NCBI RefSeq assembly: GCF_001927285.1
Contig: NZ_MSIG01000005.1
Coordinates: forward strand, 62,001 to 126,000
Direction: 5' to 3'
From: Mongoliimonas terrestris
Lineage (GTDB): Bacteria > Pseudomonadota > Alphaproteobacteria > Rhizobiales > Pleomorphomonadaceae
Length of the DNA stretch: 64,000 bases
The notes under the pieces were generated by a model. It saw nothing but the letters and a program-made list of their open reading frames with translations. It was not told the DNA's origin and made no database searches. Of the stretch, positions 29,739 to 36,889 are shown in pieces. The position numbers and the translations under genes are program-made. Position 1 is the stretch's first letter. Each line of letters starts with the position of its first letter.

Positions 29739-30659
29739 GTGTCCGACACCGCCAAAGGCGTCCTGTTGAAGGTGCTGTCGACCGTCGCGTTCGCCGTGAT
29801 GGTCGTGCTCATCAAGCTGGTTTCCGACCGCGTGCCGCCGGGCGAGGTGCTGTTCGCCCGGGCTTTCTTCGGCACCCTGCCGGTGCTGGTCATGCTGCTG
29901 TGGGCCGGCGAACTCCGGGCGTCGCTGCGCACCAGCCAGCCGCTCGGCCACGTGCGGCGGGCGGTGGTGGGCACCATCTCCATGTTCTGCTGGTTCGCCA
30001 GCCTCAGCTACCTGCCCCTGCCGGACGCCACCGCCATCAACTACGCCGGACCGCTGTTCGGCGTCCTCTTCGCCGCGCTCCTGCTGCGCGAGACGGTGCG
30101 CATCTACCGCTGGTCGGCGGTGGCGGTCGGCTTCGTCGGGGTGCTCATCGTGCTCTCCGGCCAGCTTGCCGGACACGACGGCGTCGGCCACGACCGCCTG
30201 ATCGGCGGCCTCCTCGCCCTTTCGTCCGCCGTGTTCGCCGCGCTCGCCATGGTCACCGTCCGCACCCTCACGGCCACTGAGACGACTGGCGCCATCGTCT
30301 TCTACTTCTCCTCCTCCGCCGCCATCCTCGCGCTCCTCACCGTGCCGTTCGGCTGGGTCGTGCCGACGCCTTGGGACGCCACGGCCCTCATCATCGCCGG
30401 CCTCTGCGGCGGTGTCGGGCAGGTGCTGATGACCCAGGCCTACCGCTTCGCGGAGGCCTCCGCCGTGGCGCCGTTCGACTATGTGAACATGATCTGGATC
30501 GTGATTGCCGCCTACTTCGTGTTCGGCGACGTGCCGACCGCCACGGTCTGGCTCGGCTCGGCCATCGTCATCGGGTCGAGCATCTTCGTGGTCCTCCGCG
30601 AGCGCCAGCTCGGCATCGAGCGCCGCCGCGACGCCGCCGCCCCCGGCGGCCAGACCTGA
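29739..30659 (+). CDS. DMT-family (EamA) transporter
   Basis: 306 residues with ten predicted membrane helices in two EamA repeats (about 5-140 and 150-285), the drug/metabolite exporter arrangement. Characteristic pieces: KVLSTVAFAVMVVLIKLVSD, ATAINYAGPLFGVLFAALLL, RWSAVAVGFVGVLIVL and ASAVAPFDYVNMIWIVIAAY. The substrate is unknown. GTG 29739 is preferred; a TTG at 29649 would overlap the previous gene by 20 bases and add 30 unconserved residues. Confidence 0.88.
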   Translation: MSDTAKGVLLKVLSTVAFAVMVVLIKLVSDRVPPGEVLFARAFFGTLPVLVMLLWAGELRASLRTSQPLGHVRRAVVGTISMFCWFASLSYLPLPDATAINYAGPLFGVLFAALLLRETVRIYRWSAVAVGFVGVLIVLSGQLAGHDGVGHDRLIGGLLALSSAVFAALAMVTVRTLTATETTGAIVFYFSSSAAILALLTVPFGWVVPTPWDATALIIAGLCGGVGQVLMTQAYRFAEASAVAPFDYVNMIWIVIAAYFVFGDVPTATVWLGSAIVIGSSIFVVLRERQLGIERRRDAAAPGGQT

Positions 30660-30713
30660 GGTTCCTCTCGGCCGACTCCCGCGCACATGGCAACCGCTTG
30701 CAGCGCGCGTTTG

Positions 30714-30901
30714 ATCCTTCCCCATAGGGGAAGGTGGCCCGAAGGGCCGGAAGGGGTTGTCTTCGTTTGACTCTGTCGGCAACGGCCGGCGCTCGGCGAT
30801 AGATGAAAACGCGCTGCTCGACCGAAAAAGACAACCCCGCCCCCGGCCGTCGGCCGGACCCTCCCCTGAGGGGAGGGATCATCTTGATCCCAGTTAGCCG
30901 T
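30714..30901. repeat. Family C palindromic repeat pair
   Basis: Two inverted blocks. The first has hairpin CCTTCCCC-ATA-GGGGAAGG and GGCCCGAAGGGCC followed by GGTTGTCTT. The second, in opposite orientation, has GACAACCCC, GGCCGTCGGCC and CCCTCCCC-TGA-GGGGAGGG. They are separated by about 80 bases. A related copy lies at 36556-36870. Confidence 0.8.
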
Positions 30902-30957
30902 GACCGCGCTCCCCACCGGTTGACAGGCGCGTCCACCGGTCGCATATGACCGGATAG

Positions 30958-31045
30958 TGACGAGGGGCGCCGCCTGTCCGGGTGGCTGAGACGAACCCTT
31001 AGAACCTGATCCGGGTCATGCCGGCGGAGGGACGTCACCGGACCG
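30958..31045 (+). ncRNA. TPP riboswitch (THI element)
   Basis: Conserved THI-box segments in the right order: GGGGCGCC, GGCTGAGA, ACCCTTAGAACCTGATCCGG, TCATGCCGGCGGAGGGA. It lies 50 bases upstream of thiO and should shut off the thiO-thiS-thiG-thiE operon when thiamine pyrophosphate is abundant, probably by blocking translation, since no terminator stem with a U run is evident. Confidence 0.95.
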
Positions 31046-31095
31046 GGATTGTCACCCGTGCCGCCCTTCGCCGATCCGCATGACGGCAAGGGACC

Positions 31096-32115
31096 ATGGC
31101 GAGCACACGCACCTCCTTCGTCCATCCAACCGTCGACCTCGCCGTGCTCGGCGCGGGCGTGATGGGCCTCGTGACGGCGCTCACCGCCCGACGCGCCGGC
31201 CTTTCTGTCGCGGTGTTCGACCGGGCGGCGGACTTCACCGCCGGCGCCGGCTGGCGCTCCGGCGGTATGCTCGCCCCCGAGTGCGAGGCGGAGGTGTCGA
31301 GCCCGTCCGTCGTCGCCCTCGGCCGCCGCTCCATGGCGCTCTGGCCGGCGCTCGCCGACGTGGCGCTGAACGGCACCCTGGTGGTCGCGCCGCCGCGCGA
31401 TCCCGCCGCGCTCGCCCGGTTCGCCCGTGTCACCGCCAGCCACCGCGCGGCGGATGCCGCCGCGGTCGCCGATCTGGAATCGGCGTTCGAGGGCCGCTTC
31501 CGTCAGGGGCTCTTCTACCCGACCGAAGGCCACCTGGACCCGCGCGCCACCCTCACAGCGCTGTTGGCGCGCCTCCGGGACGACGGCGTGCCGGTCACCT
31601 TCGCCTGGACCGGAACGCCGGAGGATCTTCCCGCCGCGACCCTCGTCGATGCCCGCGGCCTCGGCGCCCGCGACCGTCTGCCGATGCTTCGCGGCGTCAA
31701 GGGCGAGATGGCGCTGATCCGCTCCCGCGACGTCACGCTCACCCGGCCGGTGCGGCTCCTCCACCACCGCCATCCGCTCTACGTGGTGCCGCGCGCCGAC
31801 GGCGTCTTCATGATCGGCGCCACCACGGTCGAAAGCGACGACGGCGACACGGTGTCGGTGCGCTCCGCCGGGGAACTCCTCACCCAGGCCTACGCGTTGC
31901 ACCCGGCCTTCGGCGAGGCCGACATCTTGGAGTTCAACGCGGGCCTTCGCCCCGCCATGCCGGACAACGAGCCGGTGATCCGCCGCTTTGGCCGTACCCT
32001 CGCGGTCAACGGCCTCTACCGCCATGGCTGGCTGCTGGCGCCCGCGCTCGCCGAGACCGTGGTGGCCGTCGCCATCCACGACACCGAACCGGAGGCCGCA
32101 TGCGCATCGTCCTGA
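31096..32115 (+). CDS. thiO: Glycine oxidase ThiO
   Basis: A 339-residue FAD-dependent amine oxidase of the DAO superfamily, oxidising glycine to iminoglycine (dehydroglycine) for thiazole synthesis. The dinucleotide-binding GAGVMGLVTALTARRAG lies at residues about 18-34, followed by WRSGGMLAPECEAE. The C-terminal DAO motif is GLRPAMPDNEPVI, and the isoalloxazine-region sequence ends with NGLYRHGWLLAPAL. It is the first gene after the TPP riboswitch and overlaps thiS by 16 bases. Confidence 0.93.
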   Translation: MASTRTSFVHPTVDLAVLGAGVMGLVTALTARRAGLSVAVFDRAADFTAGAGWRSGGMLAPECEAEVSSPSVVALGRRSMALWPALADVALNGTLVVAPPRDPAALARFARVTASHRAADAAAVADLESAFEGRFRQGLFYPTEGHLDPRATLTALLARLRDDGVPVTFAWTGTPEDLPAATLVDARGLGARDRLPMLRGVKGEMALIRSRDVTLTRPVRLLHHRHPLYVVPRADGVFMIGATTVESDDGDTVSVRSAGELLTQAYALHPAFGEADILEFNAGLRPAMPDNEPVIRRFGRTLAVNGLYRHGWLLAPALAETVVAVAIHDTEPEAACASS

Positions 32116-32297
32116 ACGGCGAGCCGGTGGACGTCGCCGCCACCGACATCGACTCGCTTCTCACGGCCGAGGGCTTCGACCCCACCCTGGTCGCCACCGC
32201 CGTCAACGGCGACTTCGTGCCCCGCGCCCACCGCCGCGACCTCCGCCTATCCGAGGGCGACAGCGTCGAGGTGTTCAGCCCCCGCCAGGGAGGATGA
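32100..32297 (+). CDS. thiS: Sulfur carrier protein ThiS
   Basis: A 65-residue ubiquitin-fold protein ending in the diagnostic Gly-Gly (SPRQGG), which is thiocarboxylated and delivers sulfur to ThiG. It begins [12 protein letters not shown], typical of ThiS. It overlaps thiO by 16 bases and thiG follows after four bases. Confidence 0.95.
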   Translation: MRIVLNGEPVDVAATDIDSLLTAEGFDPTLVATAVNGDFVPRAHRRDLRLSEGDSVEVFSPRQGG

Positions 32298-32301
32298 CCC
32301 G

Positions 32302-33087
32302 ATGGTGACCTTCTACGACCGCACGTTCGAAAGCCGCCTCCTGCTCGGCACCGCCCGCTACCCGTCGCCGGAGGCGCTCCGCCAGGCTGTGCTCCGGTCC
32401 GGCGCCGAGATCGTCACCGTGTCGCTCCGCCGGGAGTCCACCGGCGGCGAGAAGGCCGGGCACGCCTTCTGGTCGCTGATCCGCGACCTCGGCGTCGCCG
32501 TGCTGCCGAACACCGCCGGCTGCCACGGCGTGCGCGAGGCCATCACCACCGCCCAGATGGCGCGCGAGGTGTTCGGCACGTCCTGGATCAAGCTCGAAGT
32601 GGTGGGCGACCCGGAGACGCTGCAGCCCGACCCCTTTGCGCTCGTCGAGGCGACCCGCGCGCTCGTCGCCGACGGATTCCAGGTCTTTCCCTACATGACC
32701 GAGGATCTGGTGCTGGCCGAAAAGCTGATGGACGCCGGCTGCCGGGTGCTGATGCCCTGGGGCGCGCCGATCGGCACCGGCAAGGGCCTCAACAACCCCT
32801 ACGCCCTCGCGCTCCTCCGCCGGCACTTCCCCGAGGCCACCCTGGTGGTGGACGCCGGCATCGGCAAGCCAAGCCACGCGGCGGCGGCCATGGAGCTCGG
32901 CTACGACGCCATCCTCCTCAACACCGCCGTCGCCACCGCCGGCGACCCGCCCGCCATGGCGGAGGCCTTCGCCGAGGCGATCCGTGCCGGCCGGCGCGGC
33001 CACGAGGCCGGCATGATGGCGGAGACCGACCTTGCCGTCGCCTCCACGCCCGTGTTCGGCGCGCCCTTCTCCCCGTTCTCCGGCTGA
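32302..33087 (+). CDS. thiG: Thiazole synthase ThiG
   Basis: A 261-residue TIM-barrel enzyme forming the thiazole phosphate carboxylate from 1-deoxyxylulose 5-phosphate, iminoglycine and ThiS thiocarboxylate. Family motifs: [37 protein letters not shown] with the Schiff-base lysine, [16 protein letters not shown] and [20 protein letters not shown]. Directly downstream of thiS, with a GGGAGG ribosome-binding site overlapping the end of thiS. Confidence 0.97.
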   Translation: MVTFYDRTFESRLLLGTARYPSPEALRQAVLRSGAEIVTVSLRRESTGGEKAGHAFWSLIRDLGVAVLPNTAGCHGVREAITTAQMAREVFGTSWIKLEVVGDPETLQPDPFALVEATRALVADGFQVFPYMTEDLVLAEKLMDAGCRVLMPWGAPIGTGKGLNNPYALALLRRHFPEATLVVDAGIGKPSHAAAAMELGYDAILLNTAVATAGDPPAMAEAFAEAIRAGRRGHEAGMMAETDLAVASTPVFGAPFSPFSG

Positions 33088-33102
33088 GGCCCCGCCTGAA
33101 GG

Positions 33103-33753
33103 ATGCCCATGCTCCCGCGCTTCTACCAGATCGTCGACCGGGCCGCCTGGCTGCCCCGCCTTCTCCCCGTCGGGCTGAAACTGGTCCAGCTCCGCGTCAA
33201 GGACCTCGCCGGTCCGGCCCTCGACACGGAGATCGCCACGGCGCTCGAAGCCTGTTGGGCCGCCGGCGCCATCCTGATCGTCAACGACCATTGGCGGCAG
33301 GCGATCGACGCCAAGGCCGACTGGATCCACCTCGGCCAGGAGGACCTGGCGACGGCGGACCTTGCGGCGATCCGGCGGGCGGGCCTGAAGCTCGGCGTCA
33401 GCACCCACAGCCACGAGGAGCTGGAGACGGCGCTTGCCGCCGATCCGGACTATGTGGCGCTCGGCCCCGTCTATCCGACCACCCTGAAGGTGATGCCCTG
33501 GGCGCCGCAGGGGCTCGACCGGGTGCGCGAGTGGAAGCGGCTCATCGGCCGCCGGCCGCTCGTCGCCATCGGCGGCCTCACCCTGGAGCGGGCCGAGGGC
33601 GTCGCGGCGGCGGGGGCGGACGTGCTCTCCGTCGTCTCCGACGTCCTCGCGAACCCGTCGCCGGAGGCGCGCCTCGCCGCCTGGCTCTCCGCCGCCGACC
33701 GGTGGCCGACTGGTCCCGTCACAGACGACGGCGCGGCGCTCAGAACGCCTTGA
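33103..33753 (+). CDS. thiE: Thiamine-phosphate synthase ThiE
   Basis: A 216-residue TIM-barrel that couples HMP-PP to thiazole phosphate. Visible: LKLVQLRVKDL, ILIVNDHWRQAIDAKADWIHLGQEDL, STHSHEELETAL, YVALGPVYPTTLKVMPWAPQGL and VAIGGLTLERA. An alternative ATG at 33109 is possible. The 3' end overlaps the convergent Lrp-type gene by 14 bases. Last gene of the riboswitch-controlled operon. Confidence 0.94.
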   Translation: MPMLPRFYQIVDRAAWLPRLLPVGLKLVQLRVKDLAGPALDTEIATALEACWAAGAILIVNDHWRQAIDAKADWIHLGQEDLATADLAAIRRAGLKLGVSTHSHEELETALAADPDYVALGPVYPTTLKVMPWAPQGLDRVREWKRLIGRRPLVAIGGLTLERAEGVAAAGADVLSVVSDVLANPSPEARLAAWLSAADRWPTGPVTDDGAALRTP

Positions 33754-33976
33754 AGGTGATGATGGTCTTGGTGTCGACGATGCCGTCCACCGGGTGCAGC
33801 TTCTCGTTGACGAAGTGGCCGATGTCCACGTCGGCCTCCACGTAGAACTTGGCGAGGAGGTCGTAGTCGCCGGCGGTGGAGTAGATCTCCGACGCGATCT
33901 CCCGTTCGGCGATGGCGTTGGCGACCGCGTAGGACTTGCCGAGCTGGCATTTGATGAGAACGAAGAACGGCTTCAT
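33740..33976 (-). CDS. Stand-alone Lrp/AsnC ligand-binding (RAM) domain protein
   Basis: 78 residues forming only the C-terminal effector-binding/oligomerisation domain of Lrp/AsnC regulators: KPFFVLIKCQLGKSYAVANAI, SEIYSTAGDYDLLAKFYVE and PVDGIVDTKTIITFKAF. It has no helix-turn-helix. Stand-alone RAM proteins of this size are a known class that binds amino acids or modulates partners; the ligand is unknown. It converges on thiE with a 14-base overlap and is divergent from thiD. ATG 33976; a longer frame upstream overlaps the thiD 5' region and is not conserved. Confidence 0.85.
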   Translation of the reverse strand: MKPFFVLIKCQLGKSYAVANAIAEREIASEIYSTAGDYDLLAKFYVEADVDIGHFVNEKLHPVDGIVDTKTIITFKAF

Positions 33977-34088
33977 CGAGGCCTCGAAACAATGGGGCAG
34001 GGCAGGTGGCGCGCAGTCGACCAGAAGCCGGGTCGGCGCGCAAGCATCCCACCCCGTCCCCACGCCGATCCACAGGGAGACCGAACAT

Positions 34089-34907
34089 ATGACGGCAATC
34101 GCGGTGACAATCGCCGGGTCCGACTCGGGCGGCGGCGCTGGCATCCAGGCGGACCTGAAGACCTTCTCCGCCCTCGGCGTCTACGGGGCGAGCGTCCTCA
34201 CGGCGCTGACGGCGCAGAACACCCGCGGCGTCTTCGCCATCCACGACGTGCCGCCGGATTTCGTCCGCGCCCAGATGGACGCGGTCTTTTCCGATCTCGC
34301 GGTCGACGCCGTCAAGATCGGCATGCTGGCCACCCCCGCCGTCATCGACGCGGTGGCGGCGGGCCTGGAAGCCCACGGCCAGCGACAGGTGGTGCTCGAC
34401 CCGGTGATGATCGCGGCGAGCGGCGATCCGCTTCTTCGCGACGACGCGGTCGACACCTTGCGCCGCCGCCTGATGCCGCTCGCCCTCCTGGTCACGCCCA
34501 ACCTGCCGGAAGCCGCCCGCCTCCTCGACGGCCCGATCGCCGAGACCCGCGCCGACATGGCCGCCCAGGCCGCCGCGCTCCTCGCCCTCGGCCCGCGCGC
34601 CGTTCTCGTCAAGGGCGGCCACGGCACCGGGGCGGAGAGCGCCGACCTCCTCCTCGACGCCGACGGCCAGCTCTGGTTGACCGCCCCGCGCCACGCCACG
34701 ACCAACACCCACGGCACCGGCTGCACCCTCTCGTCCGCCATCGCGGCGGAACTTGCCCGCGGACGGCAGCTCCGGGAAGCGGTCGCCGAGGCCAAGGCCT
34801 ACGTGACGGCCGCGATCCGGGCCGCTGACGATTTGACGGTCGGCCACGGCCACGGACCCGTCCACCATTTCCACGCGTGGTGGGACGCGGGTTCCATCCC
34901 TGGATAA
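34089..34907 (+). CDS. thiD: Hydroxymethylpyrimidine/phosphomethylpyrimidine kinase ThiD
   Basis: 272 residues of the ribokinase fold. It phosphorylates HMP to HMP-PP for ThiE. Motifs: AGSDSGGGAGIQADLKTFSA at the N-terminus, VLDPVMIAASGDPLL, LVTPNLPEAARLL, VLVKGGHG, and the anion hole/catalytic base NTHGTGCTLSSAIAA. A GGGAGA ribosome-binding site precedes ATG 34089. It is separated from the thiOSGE operon by the Lrp-type gene and no second TPP riboswitch is seen, so it may be regulated independently. Confidence 0.95.
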   Translation: MTAIAVTIAGSDSGGGAGIQADLKTFSALGVYGASVLTALTAQNTRGVFAIHDVPPDFVRAQMDAVFSDLAVDAVKIGMLATPAVIDAVAAGLEAHGQRQVVLDPVMIAASGDPLLRDDAVDTLRRRLMPLALLVTPNLPEAARLLDGPIAETRADMAAQAAALLALGPRAVLVKGGHGTGAESADLLLDADGQLWLTAPRHATTNTHGTGCTLSSAIAAELARGRQLREAVAEAKAYVTAAIRAADDLTVGHGHGPVHHFHAWWDAGSIPG

Positions 34908-34914
34908 GGATCTT

Positions 34915-34955
34915 TGGCCGAACCTGACGCATGGGAATTTGTGTCGGTTCGGCCA
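34915..34955 (+). terminator. Probable stem-loop after thiD
   Basis: Ten-bp perfect stem TGGCCGAACC / GGTTCGGCCA with a 21-base loop, eight bases beyond the thiD stop. No T run follows, so it may be a 3'-end stabilising hairpin or a factor-dependent terminator. Confidence 0.5.
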
Positions 34956-35248
34956 CACACTTTCCGAAATGCACGTCTTTCCCGTCCGGACGTCCGAGCC
35001 CGACGGCACGCTCCAGACTCATGCGTTTTGTCAAAAGGATCCGCCAAACTGCGGGCGGGTCTCGGAATTCTGATGATCCCGCAGACCAGATATCCTTACG
35101 GCAGGCAAGGAGCGCGTGCCGCTAGGGAAGTATTCCAGAGGCCGAATTCACCCAGTTGCCGTGCGCGTCACCGCACCACACAGTGTCCTCAACCGCCGCG
35201 GACGAACCGTTCGACGGAGGGTGCAGCAAGACCAGTGGGTGAGGAAAA
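34956..35248. other. Intergenic region upstream of the FadL-type gene
   Basis: About 290 bases with no credible ORF. It must hold the porin promoter; a clear -35/-10 pair was not found. Frames that cross it run into the porin in the wrong frame. Confidence 0.5.
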
Positions 35249-36526
35249 ATGTCTCGACGTGCATGGAAGGCGGGCGTCGCCCTCGCGGCGATCACGGCAT
35301 CGGTGGGTGGCTCGGTCGGCACGGCCGAAGCCGGGGCGTTCGCTCTTCGCGAGCAGTCGGTCTACAGCCAGGGGGCGAGTTTCGCCGGCGCCGCGGCGCC
35401 GGGGGACAGCATCTCCGCCATGTACTGGAACCCGGCGGCAGTCACCACGGCGGTGGGGCTCGTGTTCGAGAGCAACCACAGCTTCATCTCGCCCCACGCC
35501 GACTTCGACCAGGACGACCGCACCACACCGCTCCTCAACGCGCTGGTGCCGGGCGACGGCGGCGACCTCGGCATCGACGCCTACCTGCCGTCCTCCTACA
35601 CCGCCTACCAGCTGAACGAGAGCCTCTATTTCGGCGTGTCCATCAACACGCCCTACGGCCTCGGCACCCACGCGGACCGGCCCTGGATCGGCCAGGTGGA
35701 TCACCTCCGCGCCAAGGTTCTCACCGTCGATGTGTCGCCGACCATCGGCTACAAGGTGAACGACCAGCTGAGCATCGCCATCGGCGCCCAGATCCAGTAT
35801 TTCGACGTCAACATCACCCGCGCGCTCTTCCCCACGCCCACCTCGCCGACCGCCAACCTCTCTGGCGACGACATCGGCTTCGGCTTCACGGCGGGCGTGA
35901 CCTACGAGCCGTTCGACGGCACCACCATCGGCCTCGGCTTCCGCTCCGCCATCGCCCATTCGCTGGAAGGCGAGCTCGTCTCGCCCACCTCGCCGGGCGG
36001 CCTGCCGATCACCGCGGACCTCACCTTGCCGGAGACCGTCACCCTCGGCCTCCGCCAGCGCATCAACGACCGCTTCACGCTTCTCGCCGGCATCGAGTGG
36101 CAGAACTGGAGCCGCCTCGGCATCGTCGACGTGGAGAACAGCGCCCTCGGCACCGTCACCGAGCTGGACTTCGAGTACAAGGACGGCTGGTTCTTCTCCC
36201 TCGGCGGCGAATACGCCTGGAACGAGAACCTGACGCTCCGCACCGGCCTCGGCTACGAGATCTCGCCGGTCACCGACGAGTTCCGCTCTGCGCGTCTGCC
36301 CGACGCCAACCGCATCTGGGCCTCGGTCGGCCTCACCTACGAGGTGAACGAGCGGCTCTCCTTCGACGCCGCCTACACCCACCTCTTCGGCGAGGAGTCC
36401 GACATCAACCGCACCAGCGCCGTCCCCGGCGGCTTCGGCCTGCCGGCCACCGTCACCTACGCCGGCTCCAGCGAAGCCAGCGCCGACATCCTGTCGGTCT
36501 CCCTCCGCTACAAGCTCGGCGGCTGA
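35249..36526 (+). CDS. OmpP1/FadL-family outer membrane transporter
   Basis: 425 residues with a signal peptide (about 1-28, ending GTAEAGA) and an N-terminal plug region AFALREQSVYSQGASFAGAA, then PGDSISAMYWNPAAVT, the FadL-type N-x-P-A motif. Multiple amphipathic beta strands end with a C-terminal strand typical of outer-membrane proteins (LSVSLRYKLGG; no terminal Phe). The family takes up long-chain fatty acids or other hydrophobic compounds; the substrate is not readable. A GTGAGGAAA ribosome-binding sequence precedes ATG 35249. Confidence 0.9.
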   Translation: MSRRAWKAGVALAAITASVGGSVGTAEAGAFALREQSVYSQGASFAGAAAPGDSISAMYWNPAAVTTAVGLVFESNHSFISPHADFDQDDRTTPLLNALVPGDGGDLGIDAYLPSSYTAYQLNESLYFGVSINTPYGLGTHADRPWIGQVDHLRAKVLTVDVSPTIGYKVNDQLSIAIGAQIQYFDVNITRALFPTPTSPTANLSGDDIGFGFTAGVTYEPFDGTTIGLGFRSAIAHSLEGELVSPTSPGGLPITADLTLPETVTLGLRQRINDRFTLLAGIEWQNWSRLGIVDVENSALGTVTELDFEYKDGWFFSLGGEYAWNENLTLRTGLGYEISPVTDEFRSARLPDANRIWASVGLTYEVNERLSFDAAYTHLFGEESDINRTSAVPGGFGLPATVTYAGSSEASADILSVSLRYKLGG

Positions 36527-36555
36527 CGGCGGTCGAACGGTACGCGCCCAATTTC

Positions 36556-36870
36556 TCGCCTCAGGGGAGGGCCAAGCTCCGCCGGCTGCGAAGCCGACCG
36601 AGGTCGAATGAAGTGCCCAATCCCTCCCCTTAGAGCGCTTTCCGACCTGACGGAATCGTCAGGTCGACAAGAAATCGCTCCAGATTCAAAAGCCTGGAGC
36701 ATTCTCTCATCGATCAAGTCGTGCAACTTGATCGGAGAATGCTCTAGGGGAGGGTCCGGTCGTAGGCCGGGGGAAGGTTGTGTTTTTTCCCCGCCCCCCG
36801 CGCATTTTCGTTCAGAAGAAAGGCAGCCCCTTCCGGCCCTTCGGGCTACCTTCGCCTGAGGGGAAGGAAT
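36556..36870. repeat. Family C repeat block interrupted by another element
   Basis: Begins with CAGGGGAGGG at about 36562 and includes a CCCTCCCC...GGGGAGGG hairpin whose loop is opened by a 110-bp insert at 36634-36744. It continues with GGTCCGG and a CCGGGGGAAGGTTGTG segment and ends with CCTTCGGGCTACCTTCGCC near 36858. The content matches the block at 30714-30901. Confidence 0.8.
36634..36744. mobile_element. Miniature palindromic element inserted in a family C repeat
   Basis: About 110 bp with no coding capacity and three hairpins: GACCTGACG-GAAT-CGTCAGGTC, GCTCCAG-N10-CTGGAGC, and an ATTCTC...GATCAAGT / ACTTGATC...GAGAAT stem. The ends AGC/GCT are inverted and flanked by TAG on both sides, consistent with a 3-base target duplication. 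Dispersed repeats of this general look are common in Rhizobiales intergenic DNA. Confidence 0.6.
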
Positions 36871-36889
36871 AAACCAGCGCCTCCCCGCC

